Positions 1 through 7,457 are shown, counted from the stretch's first letter. The stretch is 33,879 bases of DNA from Elusimicrobia bacterium CG1_02_56_21 (GCA_001871115.1 MNUR01000042.1:1-33879), one strand, 5' to 3'. Made by a program: numbers and translations. The notes: a model not told the origin generated them from the letters alone.

Positions 1-8
1 CTTGCGAC

Positions 9-30
9 TTCTCCTGATTCGTCAGGAGAA
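9..30. repeat. 9-bp perfect hairpin with TTCG loop
   Basis: TTCTCCTGA (9-17) pairs perfectly with TCAGGAGAA (22-30) around a TTCG tetraloop. A shorter version of the same hairpin (TCCTGA-TTCG-TCAGGA) recurs at 2694-2709, where it again lies next to the initiator-tRNA-like segment. It lies just beyond the terminator of the small-RNA unit and may belong to a larger repeated element cut by the window edge. Confidence 0.6.
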
Positions 31-31
31 T

Positions 32-57
32 AAAAAAGCACGACTCTCGTCGTGCTG
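32..57 (-). terminator. Intrinsic terminator of the small RNA
   Basis: On the minus strand AGCACGAC and GTCGTGCT form a perfect 8-bp stem with a GAGA tetraloop, followed directly by a run of six T (plus-strand taaaaaag at 31-38). It sits about 70 nt downstream of the predicted start of the tRNA-like transcript and closes that unit. Confidence 0.75.
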
Positions 58-125
58 ATGCCTTGTGATAACTCCTGATTTCGCCCCTAAACTGCCTTGC
101 GAGCTACCAGGCTGCTCTACCCCGC
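32..125 (-). ncRNA. Small RNA with an initiator-tRNA-like 5' end
   Basis: A complete transcription unit with no ORF: a strong promoter at 132-160, a predicted start near 125 and a Rho-independent terminator at 32-57, giving a transcript of about 90 nt. Its first ~26 nt read like the 5' part of a bacterial initiator tRNA: GCGGGG acceptor strand, T, then D-arm GAGC, loop with GG, and GCTC. After that the similarity stops. There is no anticodon stem, no T arm (no GGTTCGAATC-type box) and no 3' acceptor strand. It is therefore not a functional tRNA as written. It could be a tRNA-derived regulatory RNA or a tRNA gene whose 3' two thirds have been replaced. No known RNA family was recognised. A related copy of the tRNA-like segment lies at 2713-2749. 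Confidence 0.55.
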
Positions 126-131
126 ATATGT

Positions 132-160
132 ATTATAGCACAAGGTTTCGGCAGTTGCAA
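132..160 (-). promoter_or_regulatory. Near-consensus sigma70 promoter for the small RNA
   Basis: On the minus strand a -35 TTGCAA (155-160) and a perfect -10 TATAAT (132-137) are separated by exactly 17 nt. The expected start, 6-7 nt after the -10, falls on the first G of the GCGGGG tRNA-like segment. Confidence 0.75.
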
Positions 161-204
161 CATTTCACGACCAGAGAATTTATATTTCCGGACGGTGATA
201 TGTA

Positions 205-256
205 GTGATCACTTGGAAAAAGTGATCGTTTAAAAACAGTGATCGGATTTGTGATC
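205..256. repeat. Four GTGATC direct repeats, iteron-like
   Basis: GTGATC occurs at 205, 222, 239 and 251, with start-to-start spacing of 17, 17 and 12 nt and A/T-rich spacers. A degenerate GTGATG follows at 274. Regular 17-nt spacing suggests a protein-binding array or a decayed tandem repeat. Between the small-RNA promoter and the histidine kinase fragment (about 161-302) nothing else was recognised. Confidence 0.4.
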
Positions 257-302
257 GGTTTGGTTGAAAAACCGTGATGTGCTGCCTGGTGATGCCTGCT
301 GA

Positions 303-428
303 TTAACTGCCCCCTATTTCAACCGGAACACATTACGGGGGAAGGTCAGCAGCGCAAAGGCGGAGTCCAAAGAAGGCGTGCGCTCGGTTTTTTACCTGGA
401 GCTGCCGGCTGCGCAGGGCTCTTGTTAA
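303..428 (+). pseudogene. C-terminal remnant of a histidine kinase ATPase domain
   Basis: An open frame of about 41 codons ends at TAA 426-428 and follows an in-frame TGA at 300-302, with no start codon. It includes SSAKAESKEGVRSVFYLELP, which resembles the last strands of an HATPase_c domain, where kinases usually end G-S-x-F-x-x-x-L-P. It converges tail-to-tail with the intact hybrid kinase ending at 460. I read it as the decayed 3' end of another sensor kinase; the call rests on a short match. Confidence 0.45.
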
Positions 429-459
429 AGCCTTCAGGTTTAAACGAACAGCGGCGCCC

Positions 460-2496
460 CTACAGCGTAGCCAGCATGTCGGCCAGGTCCTCGTATCTAT
501 AGGGCTTGACCAGCGCGGCGCGGAAGCCCAGGGCTTTATAATCGGCCATGAGGTTGTCTCCGGAATAGCCGCTGGAGACCACGACTTTGGCCGCCGGGTC
601 CAGCGCCAGCAGTTCCTTTATGGCTTCGGCGCCGCCCATGCCGCCGGGGATGGTGAGGTCCATGATGACGGCTTTAAATGCGCCGGGGCCCCCAAGGGCT
701 TCCTTATAAAGCTTCAGCGCTTCTTTGCCGTCGGCGGCGCAGGCGCTGGTATAGCCCAGGGCCGCCAGCATGCGGGCAAGGGCCTTCTGCACAATCTCTT
801 CGTCGTCCATGACCAGCAGCCGGCCGGTGCCCTTTTGCGCTTTGCCCGGGGCAGCCAGGTCCTGCTGCGGCGCGGCGTCGGCGGCCGGCAGGTAGACAGT
901 GAATTCCGTGCCGGAGCCGGGGCCGGACCTCACCGCTATCTCCCCGCCGTGGTTTTTCACTATGGATTGCACCATGGCCAGCCCCAGGCCGTGCCCGCGC
1001 TGCTTGGTGGTAAAATAGGGTTCGAAGATCTTGTCCAGGTATTTGGCCGGTATGCCTACGCCGGTATCGGCCACCGTAAGCCGCAGGTATTTGCCCGGGG
1101 GCAGGGGCAGGCCCGTCCCGCCGGCCTGCTCCAGGTTTTCAGCCAGCACTTTCAGCCCGCCCCCCTCCGGCATGGCTTCCAGGGCGTTGCGCAGCAGGTT
1201 GTTTACCACCTGGCCCAGCTGCCCCTCGTCGCCGTTCACCGCCCACAGGTCCAGCGGTATGTCCACGAAGGGTTTGGTTTTAGAACCGCGCAGGCCGAAG
1301 CTGCACCAGGAGGCCAGCGCGGTTCTGAAGGAGAAGATCTTTTTTACCGGCTGGCCGCCTTTGGCGAAAGTGAGCAGCTGCTGTGTTACTTTATGGGCTT
1401 CGGAGGCCGCGGCCAGCATATCCTTAATTGTCTCGCGCGCCTCCCCGTCAAGGCCGCTGCGCGCGTTAAGCACGGACAGGTTGCCTGTAAGACCGGTGAG
1501 TATATTGTTAAAGTCGTGCGCGATGCCGCCCGCCAGCTGCCCCAGGGACTCTATCTTCTGCGCATTGGCCAGGTGCAGCGTCATCTGCCGGTTGCGCTTT
1601 TCCTGCTCCTCCATTTGCAGGCGGCCCTTAAGCAGGGCCGCTATATGGCCGCCGAGGCGCCCGGCCAGCGAGATTTCTTCAGTTGTATAATCCAGCTTTT
1701 TATTGGCCATGGTAATGTGGCCTGCAGGCTGGCCGCCATCCATGAGCGGCAGGCTTAAAAAGCGCTCTATCTTGAGGTGACCCTCAGGCAGTTCAAAACC
1801 GGCGGGCTCATTGCCTGCCAGCACCGCCCCGCTCTCCATGGCGCGGCCCCAGGGGCGTTTTGCCCAGTCCGAATGCGGAATGTTCCGCCTCGCGCCTTTA
1901 TCCGCTATTGTTTGCCGGCCCGCTCCCGAAAAGGCGCAAAACACCATTTCGTCCTGTCCGTTCACATAGCCCATAGCACCGGCCGGGCTGGAGAAGAACT
2001 GCAGCACGGCTCCCAGCAAAGCCTGCCAGGTTTCCTCGCCGCTGGTGGTAAGGAAGATCTTGTCTATACCGGTCAGCATGCTTAGCTCGGCGTTCCTGGC
2101 GGCCAGCTCCGCCTCGGCTTTTTTGGTGCGCAGCAGGGCGTTTATGGTGGCTACGATAATCTCGCCGTCCACCGGCTGGGTTAAAAAGCCGTCGGCGCCG
2201 TTCTCCAGCCCCTTGGTGCGGGAGGAGGTATCCAGGGCGGTGGCGGACATATGCAGCACCGGGATATGAGCCGTGGCCGGGTTCTCTTTTATAGAGCGGC
2301 ACACCTCAAAGCCGCTCATATCCGGCAGGTTCACATCCAGCAGCACCAGATCCGGCAGGGCCAGGGAGCCGTTTACCGCCTCGGCGCCGGTGGCGGCCTG
2401 GGCTACTCTGAAATAGGGCTGCAGCGCCCTTACCGTCAGGCAGCGGCCGCCCTCATCGTCGTTTACCACCAGCACGCCCGGTTTCCTGTTTGCCAT
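460..2496 (-). CDS. Hybrid histidine kinase (REC-GAF-HisKA-HATPase-REC)
   Basis: A 678-aa cytoplasmic sensor kinase with no membrane segment. Domain order: N-terminal receiver (about 7-122, phospho-acceptor D54 in LLDVNLP), a GAF-like sensor region (about 140-290), a coiled-coil link, HisKA with H327 in GGIAHDFNNIL, an HATPase domain (N box NNLLRNALEAMP, G1 DTGVGIP, then FEPYFTTK and GHGLGLAMVQ), and a C-terminal receiver (about 565-678, D613 in IMDLTIPGG, K661-P in VKPY). In the first receiver the usual invariant Lys-Pro is Gln-Pro (FLTQPVD), so that domain may signal differently. The start ATG is preceded by GGGGGAAG and lies 9 nt after the stop of a receiver fragment at 2506, suggesting a former two-component operon. 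No output partner is visible. Confidence 0.9.
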   Translation of the reverse strand: MANRKPGVLVVNDDEGGRCLTVRALQPYFRVAQAATGAEAVNGSLALPDLVLLDVNLPDMSGFEVCRSIKENPATAHIPVLHMSATALDTSSRTKGLENGADGFLTQPVDGEIIVATINALLRTKKAEAELAARNAELSMLTGIDKIFLTTSGEETWQALLGAVLQFFSSPAGAMGYVNGQDEMVFCAFSGAGRQTIADKGARRNIPHSDWAKRPWGRAMESGAVLAGNEPAGFELPEGHLKIERFLSLPLMDGGQPAGHITMANKKLDYTTEEISLAGRLGGHIAALLKGRLQMEEQEKRNRQMTLHLANAQKIESLGQLAGGIAHDFNNILTGLTGNLSVLNARSGLDGEARETIKDMLAAASEAHKVTQQLLTFAKGGQPVKKIFSFRTALASWCSFGLRGSKTKPFVDIPLDLWAVNGDEGQLGQVVNNLLRNALEAMPEGGGLKVLAENLEQAGGTGLPLPPGKYLRLTVADTGVGIPAKYLDKIFEPYFTTKQRGHGLGLAMVQSIVKNHGGEIAVRSGPGSGTEFTVYLPAADAAPQQDLAAPGKAQKGTGRLLVMDDEEIVQKALARMLAALGYTSACAADGKEALKLYKEALGGPGAFKAVIMDLTIPGGMGGAEAIKELLALDPAAKVVVSSGYSGDNLMADYKALGFRAALVKPYRYEDLADMLATL

Positions 2497-2505
2497 AGCT
2501 TCCCC

Positions 2506-2690
2506 CTAATCCTTAATTACCCGCAGCAGCGCGTTTCTTATATCGTCCACCCCGCCCCTGGCGGCCACATCGCCCTTGGAAAGCAGGGCCACGGCATTGC
2601 CCTGCTGCTCGGCGCGCTGCTCCGTGCTAAGCGATTGCGAGCTCAGTATAGCCACGGGGATGGCCGCCGTTGCCGGGTCTGTCTGGCGGC
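2506..2690 (-). pseudogene. Truncated response-regulator receiver domain (C-terminal part)
   Basis: In the frame ending at TAG 2506-2508 the protein reads SRQTDPATAAIPVAILSSQ and later ALLSKGDVAARGG. This matches the beta4-alpha4-beta5 part of a CheY-like receiver (D-P-A-T-A-x-I-P before the S/T strand; K in place at LLSK). Upstream the frame meets a stop at the TCCTGA-TTCG-TCAGGA hairpin (2694-2709), so the N-terminal half with the phospho-acceptor is missing. The fragment is followed 9 nt later by the hybrid kinase, and both probably once formed one operon. Confidence 0.6.
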
Positions 2691-2693
2691 TTT

Positions 2694-2770
2694 TCCTGAT
2701 TCGTCAGGAGATCCGCTTGCGAGCTGCCAGACTGCTCTACCCCGCGGGGTTACTACACCACTCCGCGGAG
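2694..2770. repeat. Second copy of the tRNA-like/hairpin element, with GC palindromes
   Basis: Read on the minus strand, the segment 2713-2749 repeats the acceptor-strand and D-arm sequence of the small RNA at 95-125 with a few substitutions. It is followed by the TCCTGA-TTCG-TCAGGA hairpin (2694-2709). Here the -10 box is absent and two 10-bp palindromes precede it: CCCCGCGGGG (2740-2749) and CTCCGCGGAG (2761-2770). The element sits between the truncated receiver and the phosphatase gene and may mark the rearrangement that truncated the receiver. Confidence 0.5.
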
Positions 2771-2789
2771 AACATAGCAAAGGAAACGT

Positions 2790-3962
2790 TTACTTTTGGA
2801 TCTCTAAAGTATCAACTTCTTCCCCGGCCTTATTGTAAACCGACATTTTAAGGTTCTTATCGTTTATGCTGAACACGGCAAAATGATAGACCGGGAGGAA
2901 CTTGGCGGACCAGTCTTCGTTGCGGCGCTGAATATAGAGAGGCCTCCCCCCGCCGCCAAGAGTGATATAGGTAATGCCGGCGGGGTCGGGCATGCCTTCT
3001 TTCACCGGCAGGGTGCGCTCATAATCGTGGTCATGACCCTGCAGGACCATGTCCACTTTGTACTTAAGGAAAAGCGGCTCCAGCGCGGCCACAAGCTCCT
3101 CCGAGGTGGGGTGCGCCCCGGTAGAGTAAAGCGGGTGATGAACCACTACGAACTTCCAGGCCTTGTCTTTTGACCTGGCAAGGTAGCGTTCCAGCCATTT
3201 ATACTGCTTTGAGCCGGGACGCAAGGAGGGCGCGAACTTGGCGCCGCCGAAGTCGTTAGTATCCAGCACGAAGAAGCGGGCGTTCGCGTCGTCGAAGAAA
3301 TAATAATGGGGCGGCAGCCCGGTCCAGGGGACGCTGTGAAACGGGACAAAATTGGTCCGGATAAAGCCCTTGCCCGCGGCGGTCCTGAAATCCTTGCCGT
3401 AATCATGATTGCCGAGAGCAAGGAAAAACGGCGCCCGGGAAAGCAGCCCGGCGTATGGACGGAAATACTGGTCGTCAGCGGTATCGTCGAGGCCGTCCGA
3501 AAGCACGTCCCCTGTGTGAACCACAAAATCCGGACTGGTTTTCTCTATCTGCGCCGCAAGCTCGAATTGTTCTTCCGAGGCGGAGCCGGAATCTCCGAAA
3601 GCGAGGAAGGAGAAATACGGCTTGTCATCATCCCTGAAAGTAGTAAAGTTCCCTTCAAACGCTTTATACACGCCGGTGCTTTCGTAAGCCGGCAGGTAGA
3701 CGCGGTAGCAGTGGGTAGTATCCGGCAGAAGACCGAACAGGTCGACTTTATGCTCTTTGCCGTACGCTACCGGAGTAAGAAAGCGTTCGCAATCGGGCGC
3801 GCCCCCGTAGGAAACCCAGGAGGGCGAAGACATGTCTGTGCGGTAGCCGACGGTGACCCTGTCTTTGGCCATACTTTCAAGATAAGGCCCGCGCTCAAGC
3901 CCGGCGGCTGCGGCCGGCGAGCAGGCAAGCGTTATAAAAACGGCCGCCAGCAGCCCTCTCAT
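2790..3962 (-). CDS. Secreted metallophosphoesterase, purple acid phosphatase-like
   Basis: A 390-aa protein with a short signal peptide (about 1-19, ending ACSPAAAAG), so periplasmic or secreted. Residues ~20-110 look like the Fn3-like N-terminal domain of purple acid phosphatases (LERGPYLES start). The rest is a calcineurin-like dinuclear metal phosphoesterase with the expected blocks in order: AFGDSGS, HTGDVLSDG, ALGNHDYG, VVVHHPLYS and QGHDHDYER. These supply the Asp, Asn and His metal ligands. The likely reaction is hydrolysis of phosphomonoesters, perhaps nucleotides; the substrate is not known. Its ATG overlaps the stop of the adenine deaminase gene by 4 nt (ATGA), so the two are translationally coupled. 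That pairing hints at nucleotide or purine scavenging. Confidence 0.85.
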   Translation of the reverse strand: MRGLLAAVFITLACSPAAAAGLERGPYLESMAKDRVTVGYRTDMSSPSWVSYGGAPDCERFLTPVAYGKEHKVDLFGLLPDTTHCYRVYLPAYESTGVYKAFEGNFTTFRDDDKPYFSFLAFGDSGSASEEQFELAAQIEKTSPDFVVHTGDVLSDGLDDTADDQYFRPYAGLLSRAPFFLALGNHDYGKDFRTAAGKGFIRTNFVPFHSVPWTGLPPHYYFFDDANARFFVLDTNDFGGAKFAPSLRPGSKQYKWLERYLARSKDKAWKFVVVHHPLYSTGAHPTSEELVAALEPLFLKYKVDMVLQGHDHDYERTLPVKEGMPDPAGITYITLGGGGRPLYIQRRNEDWSAKFLPVYHFAVFSINDKNLKMSVYNKAGEEVDTLEIQK

Positions 3963-5767
3963 TTGGCCTTCCTGCGGGCGGGCGCCTTCTTCCGCGCCGG
4001 CGCTTTTTTCTTCGGCGCTTCGGAGGAACTGCCGTCGGACCCGCAGAACAGCGTGGTCACTTTGAACTTCACCGCGTCTATAAGTCCGCGGTCGGTGATC
4101 CGGATCTCGGGGATGGGCGGCAGGGTGAGAAAAGACATCGCCATAAAAGGATCGGAAAGCTTGGAGCCCAGGGTTTTGGCGATCTCGTTAAGGCGCTTCT
4201 GCTTCTCGCGCACATAATCCGCGCTCCGGTCCGACATAAGCCCGGCCACCGGCAGCGGCAGGGCTTCCAGCACCTGGCCGTTTAGCGCGGCTACAATTCC
4301 GCCCTGCATTTTAACTACCTGCACCGCAGCAGTATACATATCCCCGTCATGAGTGCCTACCACTACTATATTATGAGAGTCGTGCGATACAGAGGAGGCT
4401 ATAGCGCCTTTCTTAAGGCCGAAACCCTTTACCAGGGCCAGGGCTACCCGCCCGCTGGCCATGTGCCGCTCGATTACCGCTATTTTAAGAATGTCTTTCT
4501 CCGTGTCCGAAGAAACATAGCCGCCGTCCTCTTTAACTTTCTCTATGGTGGCCTTGGTCACGATCTGGTCCGGGATCACGTTCATAACCCGGGCGTACTT
4601 GCCGTGCGATTTAAGGGCGAAATCCTCGTGCTCTATCCAGCGCACGTTTATGGTGCCGCGGGTCTTGCCTTTGTACTCCTTGATGACCCCGGGCTCTATC
4701 TCGCCGGCCTTTGAGACCAGGCGGCCGCCCTTGAACACCTTCGAGATCTTCAGCTTCTTCAGGTCGTCGAAGACCACCAGGTCCGCGGCGTAGCCGGGGG
4801 CTATAGCGCCCAGGTTCTTGATGCCGAAATATTCGGCCGTATTGATGGTGGCCATCTGGATGGCGCGGATGGGATCCACCCCCAGCCTTATAGCGGTGCG
4901 CACCAGGTAATCTATATGCCCTTCGCGGGCTATATCTTCAAGGTGGCGGTCGTCGGTGACGAAGAGGAACTTGCGGGAGTTCTCGGAATTTACCAGCGGC
5001 AGGAGGTTCTTCAGGTTCTTGGCGGCGGTGCCCTCCCGGATCATGATATACATCCCGGCGCGCAGCTTCTCGCGCGCTTCCGCCACGTCGGTGCACTCAT
5101 GGTCGGAGCGGATGCCGGCGGAGACATAGGCGTAGAGCTGCTTGCCCTTGAGCATGGGGGCGTGGCCGTCTATAACTTTATTCCTGGCGATCGCTATCTT
5201 CCGCATCACCTCTTCGTTGCGGTTGATGACGCCGGGGTAATCCATCATCTCGCCGATGCCCAGCACGCGCTCGTCGTTGAGGAGGAGGCCCAGGTCATGG
5301 GCGGTAAGCTCGGCCCCGGCCGTCTCCAGGCTGGTGGCGGGAACGCAGGAAGGCAGCATCACGTAGACGCTGAGGGGGCTGTCCTCGCTGGAGGCCAGCA
5401 TGTATTTTATGCCGTCCAGGCCCAGGACGTTGGCGATCTCGTGCGGGTCGATCACGGCGGAGGTGGTGCCGTGCGGCAGCACGACCCGGGCGAATTCGGG
5501 GATCTTCACCATCGAGCTCTCGATATGGACGTGGCCGTCGATGAAACCGGGGGAGACATAGGCGCCTTTAAGGTCCATGGTCCTGGCGGCCTTGTAGTCG
5601 CCGAAGCCGACCACGCGGCCGTCATGTATGGCGACGTGAGTGTTATGAATGTCGCCGGAGAAAGTGTTTATCACCCGGGCGTTCTTAAGCAGCAGGTCGA
5701 CGCGCTTGCCGCCGCCTGAAATTTCGATAGTGTTGCCGAGCTTTTTAAGGCGTGAATCCATGTCCAT
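3959..5767 (-). CDS. ade: Adenine deaminase
   Basis: A 602-aa amidohydrolase that converts adenine to hypoxanthine and ammonia in purine salvage. The family pattern is clear: N-terminal composite domain (VDLLLKNARVINTFSGDI), metal-binding PGFIDGHVHIESSM, GTTSAVIDPHEIANVLG, MLPSCVPAT, GEMMDYPGV, DGHAPML, SDHECT and TDDRHLEDI, then a C-terminal Ade domain with VSHDSHNIVVVG. Length fits the family except for an added tail: the last ~20 residues are a Lys/Ala/Pro-rich repeat (KKKAPARKKAPARRKAK). Start ATG 5767 has AAGGGG upstream. It is the first gene of a two-gene operon with the phosphatase and is divergent from the TSUP permease. Confidence 0.93.
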   Translation of the reverse strand: MDMDSRLKKLGNTIEISGGGKRVDLLLKNARVINTFSGDIHNTHVAIHDGRVVGFGDYKAARTMDLKGAYVSPGFIDGHVHIESSMVKIPEFARVVLPHGTTSAVIDPHEIANVLGLDGIKYMLASSEDSPLSVYVMLPSCVPATSLETAGAELTAHDLGLLLNDERVLGIGEMMDYPGVINRNEEVMRKIAIARNKVIDGHAPMLKGKQLYAYVSAGIRSDHECTDVAEAREKLRAGMYIMIREGTAAKNLKNLLPLVNSENSRKFLFVTDDRHLEDIAREGHIDYLVRTAIRLGVDPIRAIQMATINTAEYFGIKNLGAIAPGYAADLVVFDDLKKLKISKVFKGGRLVSKAGEIEPGVIKEYKGKTRGTINVRWIEHEDFALKSHGKYARVMNVIPDQIVTKATIEKVKEDGGYVSSDTEKDILKIAVIERHMASGRVALALVKGFGLKKGAIASSVSHDSHNIVVVGTHDGDMYTAAVQVVKMQGGIVAALNGQVLEALPLPVAGLMSDRSADYVREKQKRLNEIAKTLGSKLSDPFMAMSFLTLPPIPEIRITDRGLIDAVKFKVTTLFCGSDGSSSEAPKKKAPARKKAPARRKAK

Positions 5768-5835
5768 AATACAACCCCTTATTCTTGCAGTTCAATAATA
5801 ATTTTACCTTGTTATGGCCCGCGGAGCAAAACATA

Positions 5836-5841
5836 TATAAT
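5836..5841 (+). promoter_or_regulatory. -10 box for the TSUP permease, probably leaderless
   Basis: A perfect TATAAT ends 6 nt before the ATG at 5848, so transcription should start at or next to the A of the start codon. No Shine-Dalgarno sequence is present. A TTGTTA at 5809-5814 is 21 nt upstream, too far for a standard -35. Confidence 0.5.
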
Positions 5842-5847
5842 TGTCTG

Positions 5848-6621
5848 ATGGATTTCTTTCAGGTGACCCAGCCTTATCTCCCCCTCGCCTTCCTGGTCTT
5901 CCTCGCCGGGTTTGTAGACTCTATAGCCGGCGGCGGGGGGCTGATAACGCTGCCGGCCTACCTGGCCTACGGGCTCAATCCAGCTTTGCTCCTTGGAACC
6001 AACAAGCTTTCCTCCTCAATGGGCACCACGGTGGCCGCAGCAAAATTCATTAAAGAAACACGCTTTGAAGCGGACTTCCTTTTTATTCTCATAGTACTGG
6101 CCGCGGGAGGCTCCTTCCTCGGAGCTAAAGCCATCTCGGCGGTTCCCCCGGAAATAATACGCTACCTGCTTATAATCATGCTGCCGCCGGTGGCTATTTT
6201 CCTGGCCGCCAGAAAAAGCTTCGGGCTGGCTGATACCAGCAAGTCGCATTCGGAAGCGTCGCTGCTGAAGCGCTCCGGAGCGCTCTCTTTCTTTATAAGT
6301 TGTTATGACGGACTGCTGGGGCCGGGAACGGGAACCTTCCTGGCTGTAGGTTTTGCCAGGCTTTGCGGTTTCGACCTGCTGCGCTCCACGGCGCTGGCGA
6401 AACTGCTCAATTTGGTCTCAAACGTGGCCGCGCTGGCCACTTTTCTTTATCTTGGGCTGGTAGATATAAAACTGGGGCTCGCAATGGGCCTGGCGGGGAT
6501 GGCCGGGAATTATGCGGGGTCCCGCCTGGCCCTTAAAAAAGGAGCGTGGGTCATACGGCCTATGCTTTTCTCCGTCTCCACGGCCCTGCTGGCAAAAATA
6601 GCCTGGGATATGCTCAGGTAG
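5848..6621 (+). CDS. TSUP (TauE/SafE) family permease
   Basis: A 257-aa polytopic inner-membrane protein with about eight hydrophobic segments. The TauE/SafE signature is seen in both halves: AGFVDSIAGGGGLITLPAYL then LGTNKLSSSMGT near the N-terminus, and DGLLGPGTGTFL then ALAKLLNLVSN in the second half. The family exports or imports small organic or sulfur-containing anions; the substrate cannot be told here. The upstream TTG at 5785 would add 21 residues without hydrophobic or conserved character, so the ATG at 5848, right after a -10 box, is preferred. It is divergent from ade and convergent with the purine nucleoside phosphorylase-like gene, whose stop lies 4 nt away. Confidence 0.88.
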   Translation: MDFFQVTQPYLPLAFLVFLAGFVDSIAGGGGLITLPAYLAYGLNPALLLGTNKLSSSMGTTVAAAKFIKETRFEADFLFILIVLAAGGSFLGAKAISAVPPEIIRYLLIIMLPPVAIFLAARKSFGLADTSKSHSEASLLKRSGALSFFISCYDGLLGPGTGTFLAVGFARLCGFDLLRSTALAKLLNLVSNVAALATFLYLGLVDIKLGLAMGLAGMAGNYAGSRLALKKGAWVIRPMLFSVSTALLAKIAWDMLR

Positions 6622-6625
6622 AGCG

Positions 6626-7408
6626 TCAGCGCAACATCGCTATCAAGCCGAAGCGCCCGGTCTTTTCTCCTTCGCGGCGCCAGGAATAGAACATTTCTTT
6701 TTCAGAATAAGTGCAGAGGTGTATAAACTCATGCTTGCTGACGCCTTGCGTCTCAAGCTTTGAACGCAGAAGCCCGCGCAGGCTGAAGAAATGCCGTCCT
6801 TCCCTTAGCGTAAGGAACCGTTTGCTTTCATTATCCGGGTAAAAAGCCTTTAGCTTCTCCAGAAAATCCTCTTTCACCGGGTAATTAGCCGCCGAGATCA
6901 TAGGTGAAATCCCGGCTATTATGTCCGCGGGGTCGCTGCCGTAGCGCAGTTTCATAACCGCCAGCACCGAGCCGTAAATATCCAGCAAAGCCCCCCTCCA
7001 GCCGCTGTGGATAACGGCCGCGGCCTTGCGGACCGGGTCATAGAAAGCAGTAAGAGCACAGTCGGCCGAGATAGCCAGCAGGGGGACGCCGGGCGCGGAG
7101 GTGACAAGAGCGTCGGTATTTTCAGGAGGTACGCCGCCCCCGGACTCCACTACCGCCACATTAGCGGTATGGCTCTGGCGCATTCTCTCAAGGCGGGCCG
7201 GCTCGGCCCCGAGCGCGGCGCAGAAAAGCGCCAGGTTCTGTTCAACCGACTCGGTACTGTCCCCTGAGGCCATGCCCAGGTTAAGCCCCGCGTAAACCCC
7301 GGAGCTGACGCCGCCCCGGCGCGTAGAAACGGCGCATTCCAGCCCGGGCAGCCCTTTAAAGATGTCAAAACGCAGCAGTTTCAGTCCGTCTTTTTCTTCA
7401 ATATGCAT
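6626..7408 (-). CDS. YfiH/PgeF-family purine nucleoside phosphorylase (laccase domain)
   Basis: A 260-aa single-domain protein of the family once called multicopper polyphenol oxidase. Members are now known as zinc-dependent enzymes that phosphorolyse purine nucleosides and deaminate adenosine. The expected metal-site blocks are present: STRRGGVS, RQSHTANV (His), ISADCALTAFYD (Cys) and VIHSGWRGALLDIY (His). The usual C-Y-E-V block after the IGP-like strand reads SAANYPV, so the conserved Cys there is missing. ATG 7408 is preferred over GTG 7414 because AGGGGG lies 8-9 nt before it. With ade nearby it strengthens a purine-salvage theme: adenosine to adenine or inosine, then hypoxanthine. Confidence 0.87.
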   Translation of the reverse strand: MHIEEKDGLKLLRFDIFKGLPGLECAVSTRRGGVSSGVYAGLNLGMASGDSTESVEQNLALFCAALGAEPARLERMRQSHTANVAVVESGGGVPPENTDALVTSAPGVPLLAISADCALTAFYDPVRKAAAVIHSGWRGALLDIYGSVLAVMKLRYGSDPADIIAGISPMISAANYPVKEDFLEKLKAFYPDNESKRFLTLREGRHFFSLRGLLRSKLETQGVSKHEFIHLCTYSEKEMFYSWRREGEKTGRFGLIAMLR

Positions 7409-7443
7409 TTTCACTTCCCCCTTTCATTCGGCGGCTTTAAGTT

Positions 7444-7457
7444 TATATTATAACCTT
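7444..7457 (+). promoter_or_regulatory. -10-like sequence immediately before the GNAT gene
   Basis: TATATTATAACC precedes ATG 7458. TATTAT (7446-7451) ends 6 nt before the start codon, again placing the predicted transcript start at the ATG with no ribosome-binding site. Confidence 0.35.

Noticed and set aside
95..125. Complete initiator tRNA gene
   Set aside because: Only the 5' acceptor strand and D arm are present; there is no anticodon arm, T arm or 3' acceptor strand.
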